Positions 27,434 through 36,016 of a stretch of 64,000 nt of DNA are shown one piece after another. The position numbers and the translations under genes were made by a program. This DNA is from Arthrobacter sp. Soil762 (GTDB lineage: Bacteria > Actinomycetota > Actinomycetes > Actinomycetales > Micrococcaceae), in NCBI RefSeq assembly GCF_001428335.1, contig NZ_LMSG01000002.1, positions 63,716 through 127,715 of the forward strand. The letters run 5' to 3'. Each line of letters starts with the position of its first letter. The first letter of the stretch is position 1. The notes beneath the pieces are model-generated. The model did not search any database. It was not told the DNA's origin and saw only the letters and a list, made by a program, of their open reading frames with translations.

Positions 27434-29152
27434 ATGAGGAATCTGACCAAGATCGGCGGCGCAGCGGCCATTGCCGCAGCCCTGACGCTGACGGCCTGCG
27501 GCGGTGGCGGAACACCCACCGGACCGGAAACCGCGAAGGGGCAGGGAACGGGCAGTGACCTGGCCAAGCTCATCAGCATCAACGAAAAGCCGGCCGCTGA
27601 TCTTGAGCCTGGTGGCAAGGTCACCCTGCCGCTGGGCAGCATCGGGCCGGATTTCAACGGGTTCTCCAACAACGGCAACAGCTCGGATAACTCCGCGATG
27701 ATGGCCCCGATCAACCCGGTGGCCGTGAACAGTGGCGGCATCGGCGGTTGCTGGAAGGTCGACTTCGTCGGCAAGGCAACGCCGAACAAGGACTTCTGCG
27801 AGTCGGTGGAGAGCAAGGTTGTGGACGGCAAGCAGACCGTCACCATCAAGGTCAACGACAAGGCCACGTACAACGACGGCACCCCGATCGACATCAAGGC
27901 CTTCCAGAACACCTGGAACATTCTGAAGAGCCCGGATGCCGGCTACGACATCGTGAGCTCGGGGGCCTACGAATTCGTTGAGTCCGTCGAGGCTGGCAGC
28001 AGCGACAAAGAAATTATCGTCAAGACCACCCAGCCGGTTTACCCCGTGGATTCGCTCTTCTTCGGCCTGATCCACCCGGCCGTGAATACACCTGCGCTCT
28101 TCAACGAAGGCTTCGTGGGCGAAATGCATCCGGAATGGATGGCCGGCCCCTTCAAGGTGGACCAGTACGACGCCGCAGCCAAGACCGTCACCATGGTTCC
28201 CAACGACAAGTGGTGGGGCACCAAGCCGGTCCTGGAAAGCGTCGTCTTCCGCCAGTTGGAAACCAGCGCCCAGATCGCCGCTTTCAAGAACGGCGAGATC
28301 GACGCCATGTCCGCGAACACCATCGCCCTGTACAAGCAGCTTGAGGGCACCAAGGACTCCGAGGTCCGCCGTGGCCAGCGCCTCTTCGCCGGTGGCATGA
28401 ACATCAACGCCCAGAAGATCACCGACGTCGCGGTCCGCGAGGCCATCTTCGCCGCCGTTGACCGCGAAGCCCTCCGCAAGGTCCGCTTCAATGGCCTGAA
28501 CTGGGAAGAGCCCAGCTCCGGTTCCATGATGGTCCTGCCGTTCTCGGACTACTACCAGGACAACTACCCGGTGAAGGAAACCGGCGCGGACGTTGCCAAG
28601 AAGGTCCTGACCGACGCCGGCTACGCGCCCAACGCCGCCGGCATCATGGAGAAGGACGGCAAGCCCGCCGCCTTCAAGATCAGCAACTTCGGTGACGACC
28701 CCACCACCCTTGCCTTTACCCAGACCCTGCAGAAGCAGCTCCAGGCCGGCGGCATGGATGTTGGCATTGACCAGCGCGCCTCCGCCGACTTCGGCAAGGT
28801 CATCGGCGGCCGCGACTTCGACATGAGCGTCTCCGGCTACACCGTTGGCCCGGATTCCACCGATGCCGTCAAGCAGTACTACGACTCCAAGGTCAACGAA
28901 AACGGTCTTGGCGATGCCGAGCTGGACAAGAAGATCGCCGATCTTGCCTCCATCGAGGACAACGCCGAGCGCAACAAGGCAGCCATGGACGTTGAAAAGG
29001 AGCACATGGCCAAGTACTTCTCCATGGGTGTTGTGATGAACGGCCCGCAGATCTCCTTCGTCCGCACAGGCCTGGCCAACTACGGTCCGTCCCTGTTCCA
29101 GAGCCTCTCGCAGGTTCCGGACTGGTCCACCCTGGGCTGGATCAAAAAGTAA
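27434..29152 (+). CDS. Substrate-binding lipoprotein, family 5 (peptide/nickel type)
   Basis: A 572-residue solute-binding protein. The signal peptide ends in LTACGGGG (lipid Cys22). The family-5 body includes TFQN-like AFQNTWNILKSPDAGYD, DVAVREAIFAAVDREALRK and PFSDYYQDNYPV. This cluster captures oligopeptides, and occasionally nickel, haem or sugars, on the outer membrane face and feeds the two permeases. AAGGG precedes the ATG. It is the last gene of the operon, whereas in many dpp loci it comes first. The nested inverted repeats lie just after its stop. Confidence 0.92.
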   Translation: MRNLTKIGGAAAIAAALTLTACGGGGTPTGPETAKGQGTGSDLAKLISINEKPAADLEPGGKVTLPLGSIGPDFNGFSNNGNSSDNSAMMAPINPVAVNSGGIGGCWKVDFVGKATPNKDFCESVESKVVDGKQTVTIKVNDKATYNDGTPIDIKAFQNTWNILKSPDAGYDIVSSGAYEFVESVEAGSSDKEIIVKTTQPVYPVDSLFFGLIHPAVNTPALFNEGFVGEMHPEWMAGPFKVDQYDAAAKTVTMVPNDKWWGTKPVLESVVFRQLETSAQIAAFKNGEIDAMSANTIALYKQLEGTKDSEVRRGQRLFAGGMNINAQKITDVAVREAIFAAVDREALRKVRFNGLNWEEPSSGSMMVLPFSDYYQDNYPVKETGADVAKKVLTDAGYAPNAAGIMEKDGKPAAFKISNFGDDPTTLAFTQTLQKQLQAGGMDVGIDQRASADFGKVIGGRDFDMSVSGYTVGPDSTDAVKQYYDSKVNENGLGDAELDKKIADLASIEDNAERNKAAMDVEKEHMAKYFSMGVVMNGPQISFVRTGLANYGPSLFQSLSQVPDWSTLGWIKK

Positions 29153-29163
29153 CACCCTCCCTG

Positions 29164-29277
29164 CAACGCTCTCTCACTTAACGCAGGTTTTTGGCCAACG
29201 CTCTCTCACTTCCGGCAAGTCATCCGCGGGAAGTGAGAGAGCGTTTGGCGTTAATGCACACTAAGTGAGAGAGCGTA
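29164..29277. repeat. Nested CTCTCTCAC inverted-repeat element, copy 1
   Basis: The outer pair is AACGCTCTCTCACTTA (29164-29179) with TAAGTGAGAGAGCGTA (29262-29277). The inner pair is CAACGCTCTCTCACTTCC (29196-29213) with its complement starting GGAAGTGAGAGAG (29229). TTTTTGGCCAACGCTCTC is shared with the second copy at 41.9 kb. Confidence 0.8.
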
Positions 29278-29281
29278 CGGG

Positions 29282-29287
29282 TACCGT
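29282..29287 (+). promoter_or_regulatory. -10-like box TACCGT of the oxidoreductase gene (leaderless candidate)
   Basis: TACCGT is followed by 7 nt and then the ATG at 29295. It directly follows the outer repeat arm, so the repeat sits over the -35 region. Confidence 0.35.
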
Positions 29288-29294
29288 TTCCCCT

Positions 29295-30365
29295 ATGACC
29301 TGGACTGAACCCGAACACCGTATCCGCACCGCCGTCGTCGGCTATGGCCTGTCAGGGAGCGTTTTCCACGCGCCGCTCATCGCGGCGGACCCCCGCTACG
29401 CGCTGGACGTCATCGCCACGTCCGACGCCGGCCGGCAGGCTGCCGCGATGCAGCGGTACCCCGGCACCAAGACAGTGCCCGACGGCGATGCGGTCCTTGC
29501 GCTCGCCAGTGACCTTGACCTTGTGGTGCTGGGAACCCCGCCGGCCACCCACTTCCCGCTGGCGAAGGCCGCCCTGGAAGCCGGCCTCGACGTCGTCGTC
29601 GACAAGCCGTTCGCGGTCCGATCTGCCGAGGGGCAGGAACTGATCGCCCTCGCGAAGCGGCTGGGCCGGGTGCTCACGGTCTTCCAGAACCGGCGTTGGG
29701 ACGGCGATTTCCTCACGGTCCGGAAATTGCTGGCCGGCGAAGCCTTGGGTGCCGTGACCCGCTTTGAGTCCAGCTTCGAGCGCTGGTCCCCGGACATCTC
29801 CAAGGCGTGGAAAGCCAGCGCCACGGCGGCGGACGGCGGCGGCGTGCTGTTCGACCTGGGCACGCACCTTATCGACCAGGCGCTTTTGCTGTTCGGTCCA
29901 GCCGCCGTGGCCCACGCGGAACTGCAGGCGCGGCGTCCGCACGAGAAGGTGGACGACGACGTTTTCCTGGTGCTCAACCACGGGTCCGGGGTGACCAGCC
30001 ACCTGAGCATGAACATGCTTTGCGCCCAGCAGGGCCCGCGCTTCCGCATTCTCGGATCCACTGGCGCGTTCACCAAGCACGGGATCGACCCGCAGGAACC
30101 GTACATAGTTGCCGGCGGCGGCCCGCTGGACACTGAATACGGCGTTGAGGCACCGGAATGGGCAGGATCCCTGGGCCGCGATGGCCACCTCGATCCGCTG
30201 CCCACGGAACGAGGTGCCTACCCCGAGTTCTACCGGCTCCTGGCAGCCAAGATCGACGACGGCGGCGCCACCTCCAAGCTGCCTCTCCCGGTAGACCCGG
30301 CAGACGCCGTCGAGGTGCTGAAGATTATCGAATCAGCCCGGGCTTACGGAACCGCCGGCTATTGA
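29295..30365 (+). CDS. Gfo/Idh/MocA family oxidoreductase
   Basis: A 356-residue dehydrogenase. The Rossmann motif is AVVGYGLSGSVFHAP (about residues 13-27), the catalytic region is VVDKPFAV, and the C-terminal domain has GGGVLFDLGTHLIDQALLLFG with the conserved His. Members oxidise or reduce sugars, inositols or related compounds with NAD(P). VVGYGLSGSVFHAPLI is typical of the YdgJ/YvaA scyllo-inositol-type subgroup, but substrate prediction at that level is weak. It stands alone between the repeat element and the protease gene. The start is the ATG after the -10-like box. Confidence 0.88.
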   Translation: MTWTEPEHRIRTAVVGYGLSGSVFHAPLIAADPRYALDVIATSDAGRQAAAMQRYPGTKTVPDGDAVLALASDLDLVVLGTPPATHFPLAKAALEAGLDVVVDKPFAVRSAEGQELIALAKRLGRVLTVFQNRRWDGDFLTVRKLLAGEALGAVTRFESSFERWSPDISKAWKASATAADGGGVLFDLGTHLIDQALLLFGPAAVAHAELQARRPHEKVDDDVFLVLNHGSGVTSHLSMNMLCAQQGPRFRILGSTGAFTKHGIDPQEPYIVAGGGPLDTEYGVEAPEWAGSLGRDGHLDPLPTERGAYPEFYRLLAAKIDDGGATSKLPLPVDPADAVEVLKIIESARAYGTAGY

Positions 30366-30535
30366 AATTGCGTGAGGTGAGTCACTAATGTCACTTGTTG
30401 CGGGTGATACCGAATTGTTGGGCAGGTGTAGCCCGGAAGGATCCGAGGCAATCAGCCGTCAGGATCGTGATCGATTGACTCTTGCCAGCGGCACCTGCGA
30501 TCGCGTGGTGCCCGCCGGCAGAATTGGAGCACACC

Positions 30536-32071
30536 ATGCAAAGATTCACCAAGCTTGTGGCGCCAATCGGGGCACTAGCCCTCGCCATTGGCCTTTCGAC
30601 CGCCGCGGCTCCTGCGGCGTTGTCGGCCAATGGGCAGTCTGTCCAAACCGGAATGCAGGCAAATGCCCAAGCCGGAACCCAGACCTATATTGTCCTGTAC
30701 AAGGCCAACGGCGTTTCCCGCGCTTCGCTTGCGGCAGTGCAGGGCGCCGGCGGCACGGTGGTGCAGGCTTATCCGCAGATCGGTGTGGCAATCGTAAAGT
30801 CGGACCGCGGCGGCTTTGATGCGGCCCTGCGCGCAGCAGACTCTTCTATTCAGGGGGCCGCTTCCACAGCCGGCTTCGCCGTGGCTGTCGAAGACGACAA
30901 CTCCGGTGCGGCTGTGGCGGCCATAGCACTCGGCGCCCCGGCACCCGGCGATGACAACCTGGCCGCACTCCAATGGGATATGGACCAGATCCAGGCCCCG
31001 GCCGCCCGGGCGATCAATGGTGGCAGCACCTCGGTGGTAGTGGGCGACATCGACACCGGACTGGACTACACGCACCCGGACCTTGCCCCGAACGTTGATT
31101 TCTCCAGGAGCGTTTCCTGCGTTGGCGGCGTCCCGAACACGGATCCGGCGGCCTGGATGGATAACAACGGCCACGGCACCCACACGGCGGGAACCATCGC
31201 CGCCGCCAAGAACGGCATCGGCATGGTGGGCGTTGCGCCGAACGTGAAGATTGCCGGGATCAAGGCCGGCGACGACGACGGATTCTTCTACCCCGAGGCC
31301 GTGGTCTGCGCCTTCATGTGGGCAGGATCGAACGGTATCCAGGTCACCAACAACAGCTACTTTGCCGATCCCTGGCTCTTCAACTGCAAGAATGACCCCA
31401 CCCAGCGGGCCATCTGGGAAGCCGAGCGCCGGGCCATCCGCTTCGCCCAGCAAAACGGCACCACAATTGTGGCCTCGGCAGGCAATCAGTCAGACGACCT
31501 GGCTCATCCCACCCAGGATGTCACCAGCCCGGATAACACCACCCCGGTCACGCGCGACATCACCAACGCCTGCGCCGTGGTTCCGGTGGAAGTTCCCGGC
31601 GTGATCGGCGTGAGCGCCAACGGCAACAAGCTGATCAAATCGTTCTACTCCAGCTACGGTGTGGGCGCCGTCAGCGTGATCGCGCCTGGTGGAGACTCGA
31701 TCCTGCAGCAGACGGCGGCCGCCACTAACGGCCGCGTGCTCTCCGCTTGGCCGCCCGCCGCACCGTGCGCCCGCAGGGTGATCGACCCGAGCGGCGCCAC
31801 GTACTGCTACCTGCAAGGCACATCGATGGCCGGACCTCACGTTGCCGGTGTCGCGGCGCTGGTGGTCAGCACCGGAGTCAGCAACCCGGGCACCGTGGCA
31901 TCGCGGATCAACACCACCGCCGACAAGATGGACTGCCCGGCTGACATGAGTGTGTACGCCCCGTTCCCTGCAACGGACAACGGCGCACCTCAGGTGTGCC
32001 AGGGGGGTGCCGGCTACAACGGGTTCAACGGCCACGGCCAGGTGAACGCCCTCCGCGCGATCGGCGGCTGA
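30536..32071 (+). CDS. Secreted S8 family serine peptidase (subtilisin-like)
   Basis: A 511-residue protein. A signal peptide occupies about residues 1-31. A short propeptide-like domain begins QTYIVLYKANG. The peptidase domain carries the full triad: Asp173 (DIDTGLDYTHPDL), His213 (NGHGTHTAGT) and Ser430 (LQGTSMAGPHVAG), with the oxyanion Asn317 (VASAGNQ). It has several cysteines, unusual for classical subtilisin but common in actinobacterial members. It should be exported and degrade extracellular protein, which fits the peptide importer upstream. GGAG lies 8 nt before the ATG. A 20-bp stem-loop follows. Confidence 0.92.
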   Translation: MQRFTKLVAPIGALALAIGLSTAAAPAALSANGQSVQTGMQANAQAGTQTYIVLYKANGVSRASLAAVQGAGGTVVQAYPQIGVAIVKSDRGGFDAALRAADSSIQGAASTAGFAVAVEDDNSGAAVAAIALGAPAPGDDNLAALQWDMDQIQAPAARAINGGSTSVVVGDIDTGLDYTHPDLAPNVDFSRSVSCVGGVPNTDPAAWMDNNGHGTHTAGTIAAAKNGIGMVGVAPNVKIAGIKAGDDDGFFYPEAVVCAFMWAGSNGIQVTNNSYFADPWLFNCKNDPTQRAIWEAERRAIRFAQQNGTTIVASAGNQSDDLAHPTQDVTSPDNTTPVTRDITNACAVVPVEVPGVIGVSANGNKLIKSFYSSYGVGAVSVIAPGGDSILQQTAAATNGRVLSAWPPAAPCARRVIDPSGATYCYLQGTSMAGPHVAGVAALVVSTGVSNPGTVASRINTTADKMDCPADMSVYAPFPATDNGAPQVCQGGAGYNGFNGHGQVNALRAIGG

Positions 32072-32113
32072 CGCGGGCGCCTGACGCACAACCACTGATG
32101 CACAACGAGTAAA

Positions 32114-32166
32114 GTACGACGGCGGGTCCCCGGTTTCGCTTGGAAGCCGGGGACCCGCCGTCGTAC
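32114..32166 (+). terminator. Stem-loop terminator after the protease gene (ACGACGGCGG family)
   Basis: A perfect 20-bp stem (32114-32133 with 32147-32166) and a 13-nt loop. The stem opens with GTACGACGGCGG and is followed by CGATTATTTTG on the plus strand. Confidence 0.8.
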
Positions 32167-32186
32167 TCGATTATTTTGAATCGGCT

Positions 32187-32232
32187 GCTCCACAAGCGCC
32201 GCTTCCGGTCCCCATTAGGGCGCTTGTGGAGC
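32187..32232 (-). terminator. Stem-loop after alanine dehydrogenase
   Basis: A perfect 14-bp stem GCTCCACAAGCGCC (32187-32200) with 32219-32232, 14 nt past the ald stop. No T-run follows on the minus strand, so this could be a factor-assisted end or an RNA-stabilising hairpin. Confidence 0.6.
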
Positions 32233-32246
32233 AATCGATGGGGTTG

Positions 32247-33365
32247 TTATGCAGAAACCAGCTCGTGCCAATCCGAAACGAGGGGCAGGTTGTGCGCCTC
32301 GGAGACCGAGCGGTGAGCAACCTTGCCGCCGGCGATGTTGAGGCCGGCGGCGAGGGACGGGTCGCGGTCGAAGGCGGCCTTGACGCCCAGGTTGGCCAGG
32401 GCCACGGCGTAGCGCAGGGTGACGTTGGTCAGCGCGTAGGTGGACGTGTTGGGTACGGCGCCCGGCATGTTGGCAACGCAGTAGAAGATCGTGTTGTGGA
32501 CCTTGTACGTCGGTTCCTGGTGCGTGGTGGGGTGCGTGTCCTCGAAGCAGCCGCCCTGGTCCACCGCGATGTCCACGAGCACGGAGCCGGGCTTCATGCG
32601 GGAGACGAGCTCGTTGGTGACCAGCTTGGGGGCCTTGGCGCCCGGAATCAGCACGGAGCCGATGACGAGGTCGGCGTCGACGACGGACTTCTCGATCTCG
32701 TAGGAGTTGGAGGCAACCGTCTTGAGCCGGCCCTGGTACTGGGCGTCGAGCTCGCGGAGGCGGTTGATGTTGATGTCCAGGATGGTGACGTCGGCGCCCA
32801 GGCCCAGGGCCATCGCGGCGGCATTGGTGCCGGCAACACCGGCGCCCAGGACAACCACCTTGGCCGGGCGGACGCCCGGTACGCCGCCGAGCAACACGCC
32901 CTTGCCGCCAGCGGGTGCCATCAGGGAAGTGGCGCCGACCTGCACGGACAGTCGGCCGGCAACCTCGGACATGGGGGCCAGCAGCGGCAGCGTCCGGCCT
33001 TCCTGCACGGTCTCGTACGCGATGGCGGTGACGCCGGAGTTGATGAGCGCCTGCGTGAGTTCCGGTTCGGCGGCGAGGTGGAGGTAGGTGAAGAGGATCA
33101 GGCCCTTGCGGAAGCGGTGGTACTCGGCTTTGATGGGTTCCTTGACCTTCATGACCATGTCTGCGCGGGCCCAGACGTCATCGGCCTCGGCAACGATTTC
33201 GGCGCCGGCGATGGCGTATTCCTCGTCCGTGATCCCTGAGCCCAAGCCTGCGCCGCGTTCCACCAGGACCGTGTGGCCGTGGGTGCGGAACTCGTGAACG
33301 CCAGCAGCGGTGATGGCGACGCGGAATTCGTTGTTCTTGATCTCTTTGGGGACACCGATGATCAT
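32247..33365 (-). CDS. ald: Alanine dehydrogenase
   Basis: A 372-residue protein beginning [18 protein letters not shown]. It contains the signature [16 protein letters not shown], the NAD fold with [21 protein letters not shown], and the C-terminal [15 protein letters not shown] typical of Ald. It interconverts L-alanine and pyruvate plus ammonium with NAD+/NADH. Full length for the family. The ATG at 33365 has GGAG 6 nt upstream and is preferred over the ATG at 33377. The divergent gene 230 bp away is a PucR-type regulator. In Bacillus subtilis the PucR-family protein AdeR activates ald, so this pair is probably equivalent. Confidence 0.95.
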   Translation of the reverse strand: MIIGVPKEIKNNEFRVAITAAGVHEFRTHGHTVLVERGAGLGSGITDEEYAIAGAEIVAEADDVWARADMVMKVKEPIKAEYHRFRKGLILFTYLHLAAEPELTQALINSGVTAIAYETVQEGRTLPLLAPMSEVAGRLSVQVGATSLMAPAGGKGVLLGGVPGVRPAKVVVLGAGVAGTNAAAMALGLGADVTILDININRLRELDAQYQGRLKTVASNSYEIEKSVVDADLVIGSVLIPGAKAPKLVTNELVSRMKPGSVLVDIAVDQGGCFEDTHPTTHQEPTYKVHNTIFYCVANMPGAVPNTSTYALTNVTLRYAVALANLGVKAAFDRDPSLAAGLNIAGGKVAHRSVSEAHNLPLVSDWHELVSA

Positions 33366-33586
33366 TTGTGGCTCCATATTCTCAGGCCGCGTAGGCCCGA
33401 AATTGCGGGGAAGGTTGTGATTCCAGAATAAATCCGGCTGTGACCCAGCTGACAGGAAAGCGGGGTCCGGGGCACGCATACTTAGCGTCATTCCGGGAAT
33501 TTTTGCTCTCGTTGGTCGACAAACGTTCAGCGTGAGAGCGTCAGGTGTCGCCTGCTGTTCGTTCGCCCGGATGCCTGCCGGAGCAG

Positions 33587-33592
33587 TAGGGT
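33587..33592 (+). promoter_or_regulatory. -10 box TAGGGT of the PucR gene (leaderless candidate)
   Basis: TAGGGT is followed by 6 nt and then the ATG at 33599, with no Shine-Dalgarno sequence. Confidence 0.5.
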
Positions 33593-33598
33593 TACCCC

Positions 33599-34816
33599 AT
33601 GCAGCATGACGTGGAACAACTGGTGGAGCAGGTGGCGCAGAAGCTTGGCCGGGGACTGTCGCTGGAGGACCTGGACGGCCTGTTGCTGGCTTACAGCTCC
33701 AACCAGTCCCACGCGGACCGGGTCCGGGTGAACTTTTTGTTGAGCAAGCGGGTCCCGGCCGATGTCAGCGCCTGGCAGCTTTCCCATGGCATCGCCACGG
33801 CGGTCCGCCCGGTAGCGATTCCCGCCAACCAGGAACTGGGGATGCTGGGCCGGGTGTGTGTTCCGTTGATGGTGCGCGGTTTCCGCGTCGGCTACCTCTG
33901 GGTGCAGCAGGACTCGGCAGAGGAAAGTCCGACGGCGATCCTCTCCCAGTTGCCGGACGTGACCCCGGAGATTGAGCTGCTTTCCGGCCTGCTGCTGGAC
34001 TCCAACACCGCCGAGTCCGAGTTCCGGCGGGGCCGCGAACGCGAGTTCCTGGCCGCCTGTTCCGGCGAGGCCAACGCGGTGGCCGCCGTGGCGGGCTGGA
34101 AGGAAATCCAGGGCAAGGGGCCGTGGCAGATGGTTACCGTGCTCGACGCCGATGGCTGGGCCGGCGGCCCGGATCCCATTGCTTCCACGCTGATCCACCG
34201 CTCAGCCGCCCTGCAGGCCACGGTGGGGGTGGACGTGGCGCTGTTCAGCGCCGGCACGGAAACCCATTCGGTGGTGCTGTTCCGTGAGTCGGTGGGCCGG
34301 GCAAACCATGCCCAGGTGCTGGTCCACTACCAGCTGGAGCTGGCCAAACGTTCGGGCCGGCCCGTGCACCGCATCATCCTGGGCATCAGCGAGGGTTTTG
34401 CCAAGCCGCGCGAGCTTGCCGAGGCATACCGGCAGTCCAAGCAGGCGGCTCAGGCGGCGGCTGTGGACCCCCAGCTGGGCGAACTGGTGGACTGCCGCGC
34501 CACCGGTGTGTACCAGCTGCTGGCGTCGGCGGGCGGGGGAGCCGGCGCCTGGGCTGACTCCGGGTCCGTATATGTGCGGATGCTGGAGGACCACGACCGC
34601 AACGATGAGCTGCTCCCCGTACTGGAGCTCATCTACGATAATGACGGATCAGTCCAGGACGTGGCCACCAAACTCCACCTGCACCGCAGCAGCATCTACA
34701 ACAGGCTGGGCCGCATCCGGCAGCTCCTGGGCGTGGACCCGCTGAAGGGGATGCCCCGGCTGGAACTCCACGCCGCACTGAAGATGCGGCGCTGGGCGGC
34801 GCGTCCGCGGATCTAG
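33599..34816 (+). CDS. PucR family regulator, probable activator of ald (AdeR-like)
   Basis: A 405-residue protein. The N-terminal half is a GAF-like sensor region and the middle is a GGDEF-like CdaR domain. The C-terminal PucR helix-turn-helix is [20 protein letters not shown] followed by [10 protein letters not shown] (about residues 350-380). Family members are activators that sense nitrogen metabolites. Its divergent position next to ald, as with AdeR in Bacillus, points to alanine-responsive control of ald. The start codon immediately follows a -10 element. Confidence 0.82.
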   Translation: MQHDVEQLVEQVAQKLGRGLSLEDLDGLLLAYSSNQSHADRVRVNFLLSKRVPADVSAWQLSHGIATAVRPVAIPANQELGMLGRVCVPLMVRGFRVGYLWVQQDSAEESPTAILSQLPDVTPEIELLSGLLLDSNTAESEFRRGREREFLAACSGEANAVAAVAGWKEIQGKGPWQMVTVLDADGWAGGPDPIASTLIHRSAALQATVGVDVALFSAGTETHSVVLFRESVGRANHAQVLVHYQLELAKRSGRPVHRIILGISEGFAKPRELAEAYRQSKQAAQAAAVDPQLGELVDCRATGVYQLLASAGGGAGAWADSGSVYVRMLEDHDRNDELLPVLELIYDNDGSVQDVATKLHLHRSSIYNRLGRIRQLLGVDPLKGMPRLELHAALKMRRWAARPRI

Positions 34817-34876
34817 CCCGCGCGCCGGGACTCAACGCCCGGGACCCGCCCACCCCTGAGCCAGCTCACGACGGGG

Positions 34877-35272
34877 CTAGGTCTGCTCTGGCTGCTCTGG
34901 CTGGTCAAGCTTCTTCTGCCGGTCCAGCCAGGCCATGATGGCGGCCAGCCTGATCCGGCGGTGCGTGCCGCGGTATTCCACGGGGATCTCGCCGCGATCG
35001 GTCATGTTGCGCAGGTACGTGTGGGAAATCCCGGCGAGTTCGGCCGCCTGGGACGTGGTGAGCATTTCCTCCACGCTGCTGACGGTCACCGCTTCGCCGC
35101 GGCCCAGCCGAGCGAGCAGGTCCACGACGGCGTCCCTCGCCTGGGGCGTCAGCCGGTGGACCGTGCCGTCCACGAACACGGTGATGTCGTTGCTGTCCCG
35201 GAGGGAACGCGCGAGGTTCAGGGCGTCGTCGGCGGGCAGGCCAGCCGTTACGCGTGGAGCTATCAGTGCCAT
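34877..35272 (-). CDS. Excisionase-like helix-turn-helix DNA-binding protein
   Basis: A 131-residue protein. The C-terminal part LTTSQAAELAGISHTYLRNM followed by GEIPVEYRGTHRRIRLA (residues 69-108) is the HTH_17/excisionase (MerR-like winged helix) domain. The N-terminal 65 residues are an unrecognised small domain. Proteins of this layout are often antitoxins paired with a PIN-domain toxin. No toxin gene is adjacent here, so it is an orphan or a stand-alone regulator. The gene is convergent with the PucR gene. Confidence 0.75.
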   Translation of the reverse strand: MALIAPRVTAGLPADDALNLARSLRDSNDITVFVDGTVHRLTPQARDAVVDLLARLGRGEAVTVSSVEEMLTTSQAAELAGISHTYLRNMTDRGEIPVEYRGTHRRIRLAAIMAWLDRQKKLDQPEQPEQT

Positions 35273-35278
35273 GCCAGA

Positions 35279-35284
35279 AGCCTA
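35279..35284 (-). promoter_or_regulatory. -10 box TAGGCT of the excisionase-like gene (leaderless candidate)
   Basis: On the minus strand TAGGCT is followed by 6 nt and then the ATG at 35272. Confidence 0.5.
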
Positions 35285-35330
35285 ACCCGGGCACTTCCTG
35301 GGCCGAGCCGGTTCGGGACGCCCCCGGGCT

Positions 35331-35451
35331 CAGGCGTGCGCTGACAGCGGAGGATTCTGCTCAGTCATTCCGATCCACGCGAAGGCAAGCCCCGGACCGG
35401 CGCGGCCGCTTCTCCGGAACGCGCGAATGACGGAGCAGAATCCGACGCCTG
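35331..35451. repeat. Interrupted inverted repeat of about 120 bp
   Basis: CAGGCGT (35331) pairs with ACGCCTG (35445-35451). GGATTCTGCTC (35352-35362) pairs with GAGCAGAATCC (35433-35443). GTCATTC (35364-35370) pairs with GAATGAC (35425-35431). The left arm carries 14 extra bases. About 54 bp of GC-rich sequence forms the centre. It could be a REP-like element or a structured RNA. Confidence 0.6.
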
Positions 35452-35659
35452 CACCGCACTCCAGCCACGGCAGGCGCAGCGGCAGCTTCCCGGCGTCCGT
35501 CGCCTCCGGGCGCCGCTGGAACCCGGCTTCGATCACGGACATGGCCGTCGCCTCGCTGCCATGAGCGTCGCCCTGTCGTGCCGCGTTCAACAGGTCCCGG
35601 TCGAGGCGCCCCGCCGAGCGTCGATCCGGCAGGGAACCATCGAAACGGCGAAGCAGACG

Positions 35660-35938
35660 CTATTCGGCGTCGAGGTCCGTTTCCAGGAGCTTGACCAGCG
35701 AATCCAGGGCCGCGTCGGCGCCGTCACCTTCAGCCCGGAGCACCACAACATCGCCCTTGGCGGCGCCCAGGGTCATCAGCGACAGGATGCTCGAAGCGTC
35801 CAGTGCGTCGTCCTCCGGGTCGCCCTGCATGGCAATCGTGACCTCAACTCCCACGTCTCCGGCGGCTTCCGCAAACAGCGCGGCGGGGCGCGCGTGAAGG
35901 CCGGAGCGGCTGGCGATGGTGGCGATGCGTTCGGGCAT
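35660..35938 (-). CDS. ptsH: Phosphocarrier protein HPr
   Basis: A 92-residue HPr. The active-site segment is SRSGLHARPAALFAE with the phosphorylated His15, and DASSILSLMTLGA holds the region of the regulatory serine. It receives phosphate from enzyme I and passes it to the IIA domain of PTS permeases such as the MtlA encoded nearby. It lies 78 nt downstream of ptsI on the same strand, so the two are probably co-transcribed. Confidence 0.94.
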   Translation of the reverse strand: MPERIATIASRSGLHARPAALFAEAAGDVGVEVTIAMQGDPEDDALDASSILSLMTLGAAKGDVVVLRAEGDGADAALDSLVKLLETDLDAE

Positions 35939-36016
35939 TGTTCCTCCTGGTGGTGCTTCTTTGTGGCTAGCGGCGGGCGGTGGGTCGAAGGCGGGCGGTT
36001 GGTCCGAACCGGCCGG

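Larger units (their letters stand above)
35273..35659. other. Intergenic region with a large interrupted inverted repeat
   Basis: This 387-bp gap between the excisionase-like gene and ptsH holds no convincing gene. Its main content is the inverted repeat at 35331-35451. The remainder is GC-rich with no recognised RNA or element. A frame at 35330-35590 (minus) crosses the repeat and shows no family features. Confidence 0.5.

Noticed and set aside
35330..35590. 86-codon minus-strand frame as a possible toxin partner of the excisionase-like gene
   Set aside because: It runs through the inverted repeat, lacks PIN-domain acidic residues and has no ribosome-binding site.
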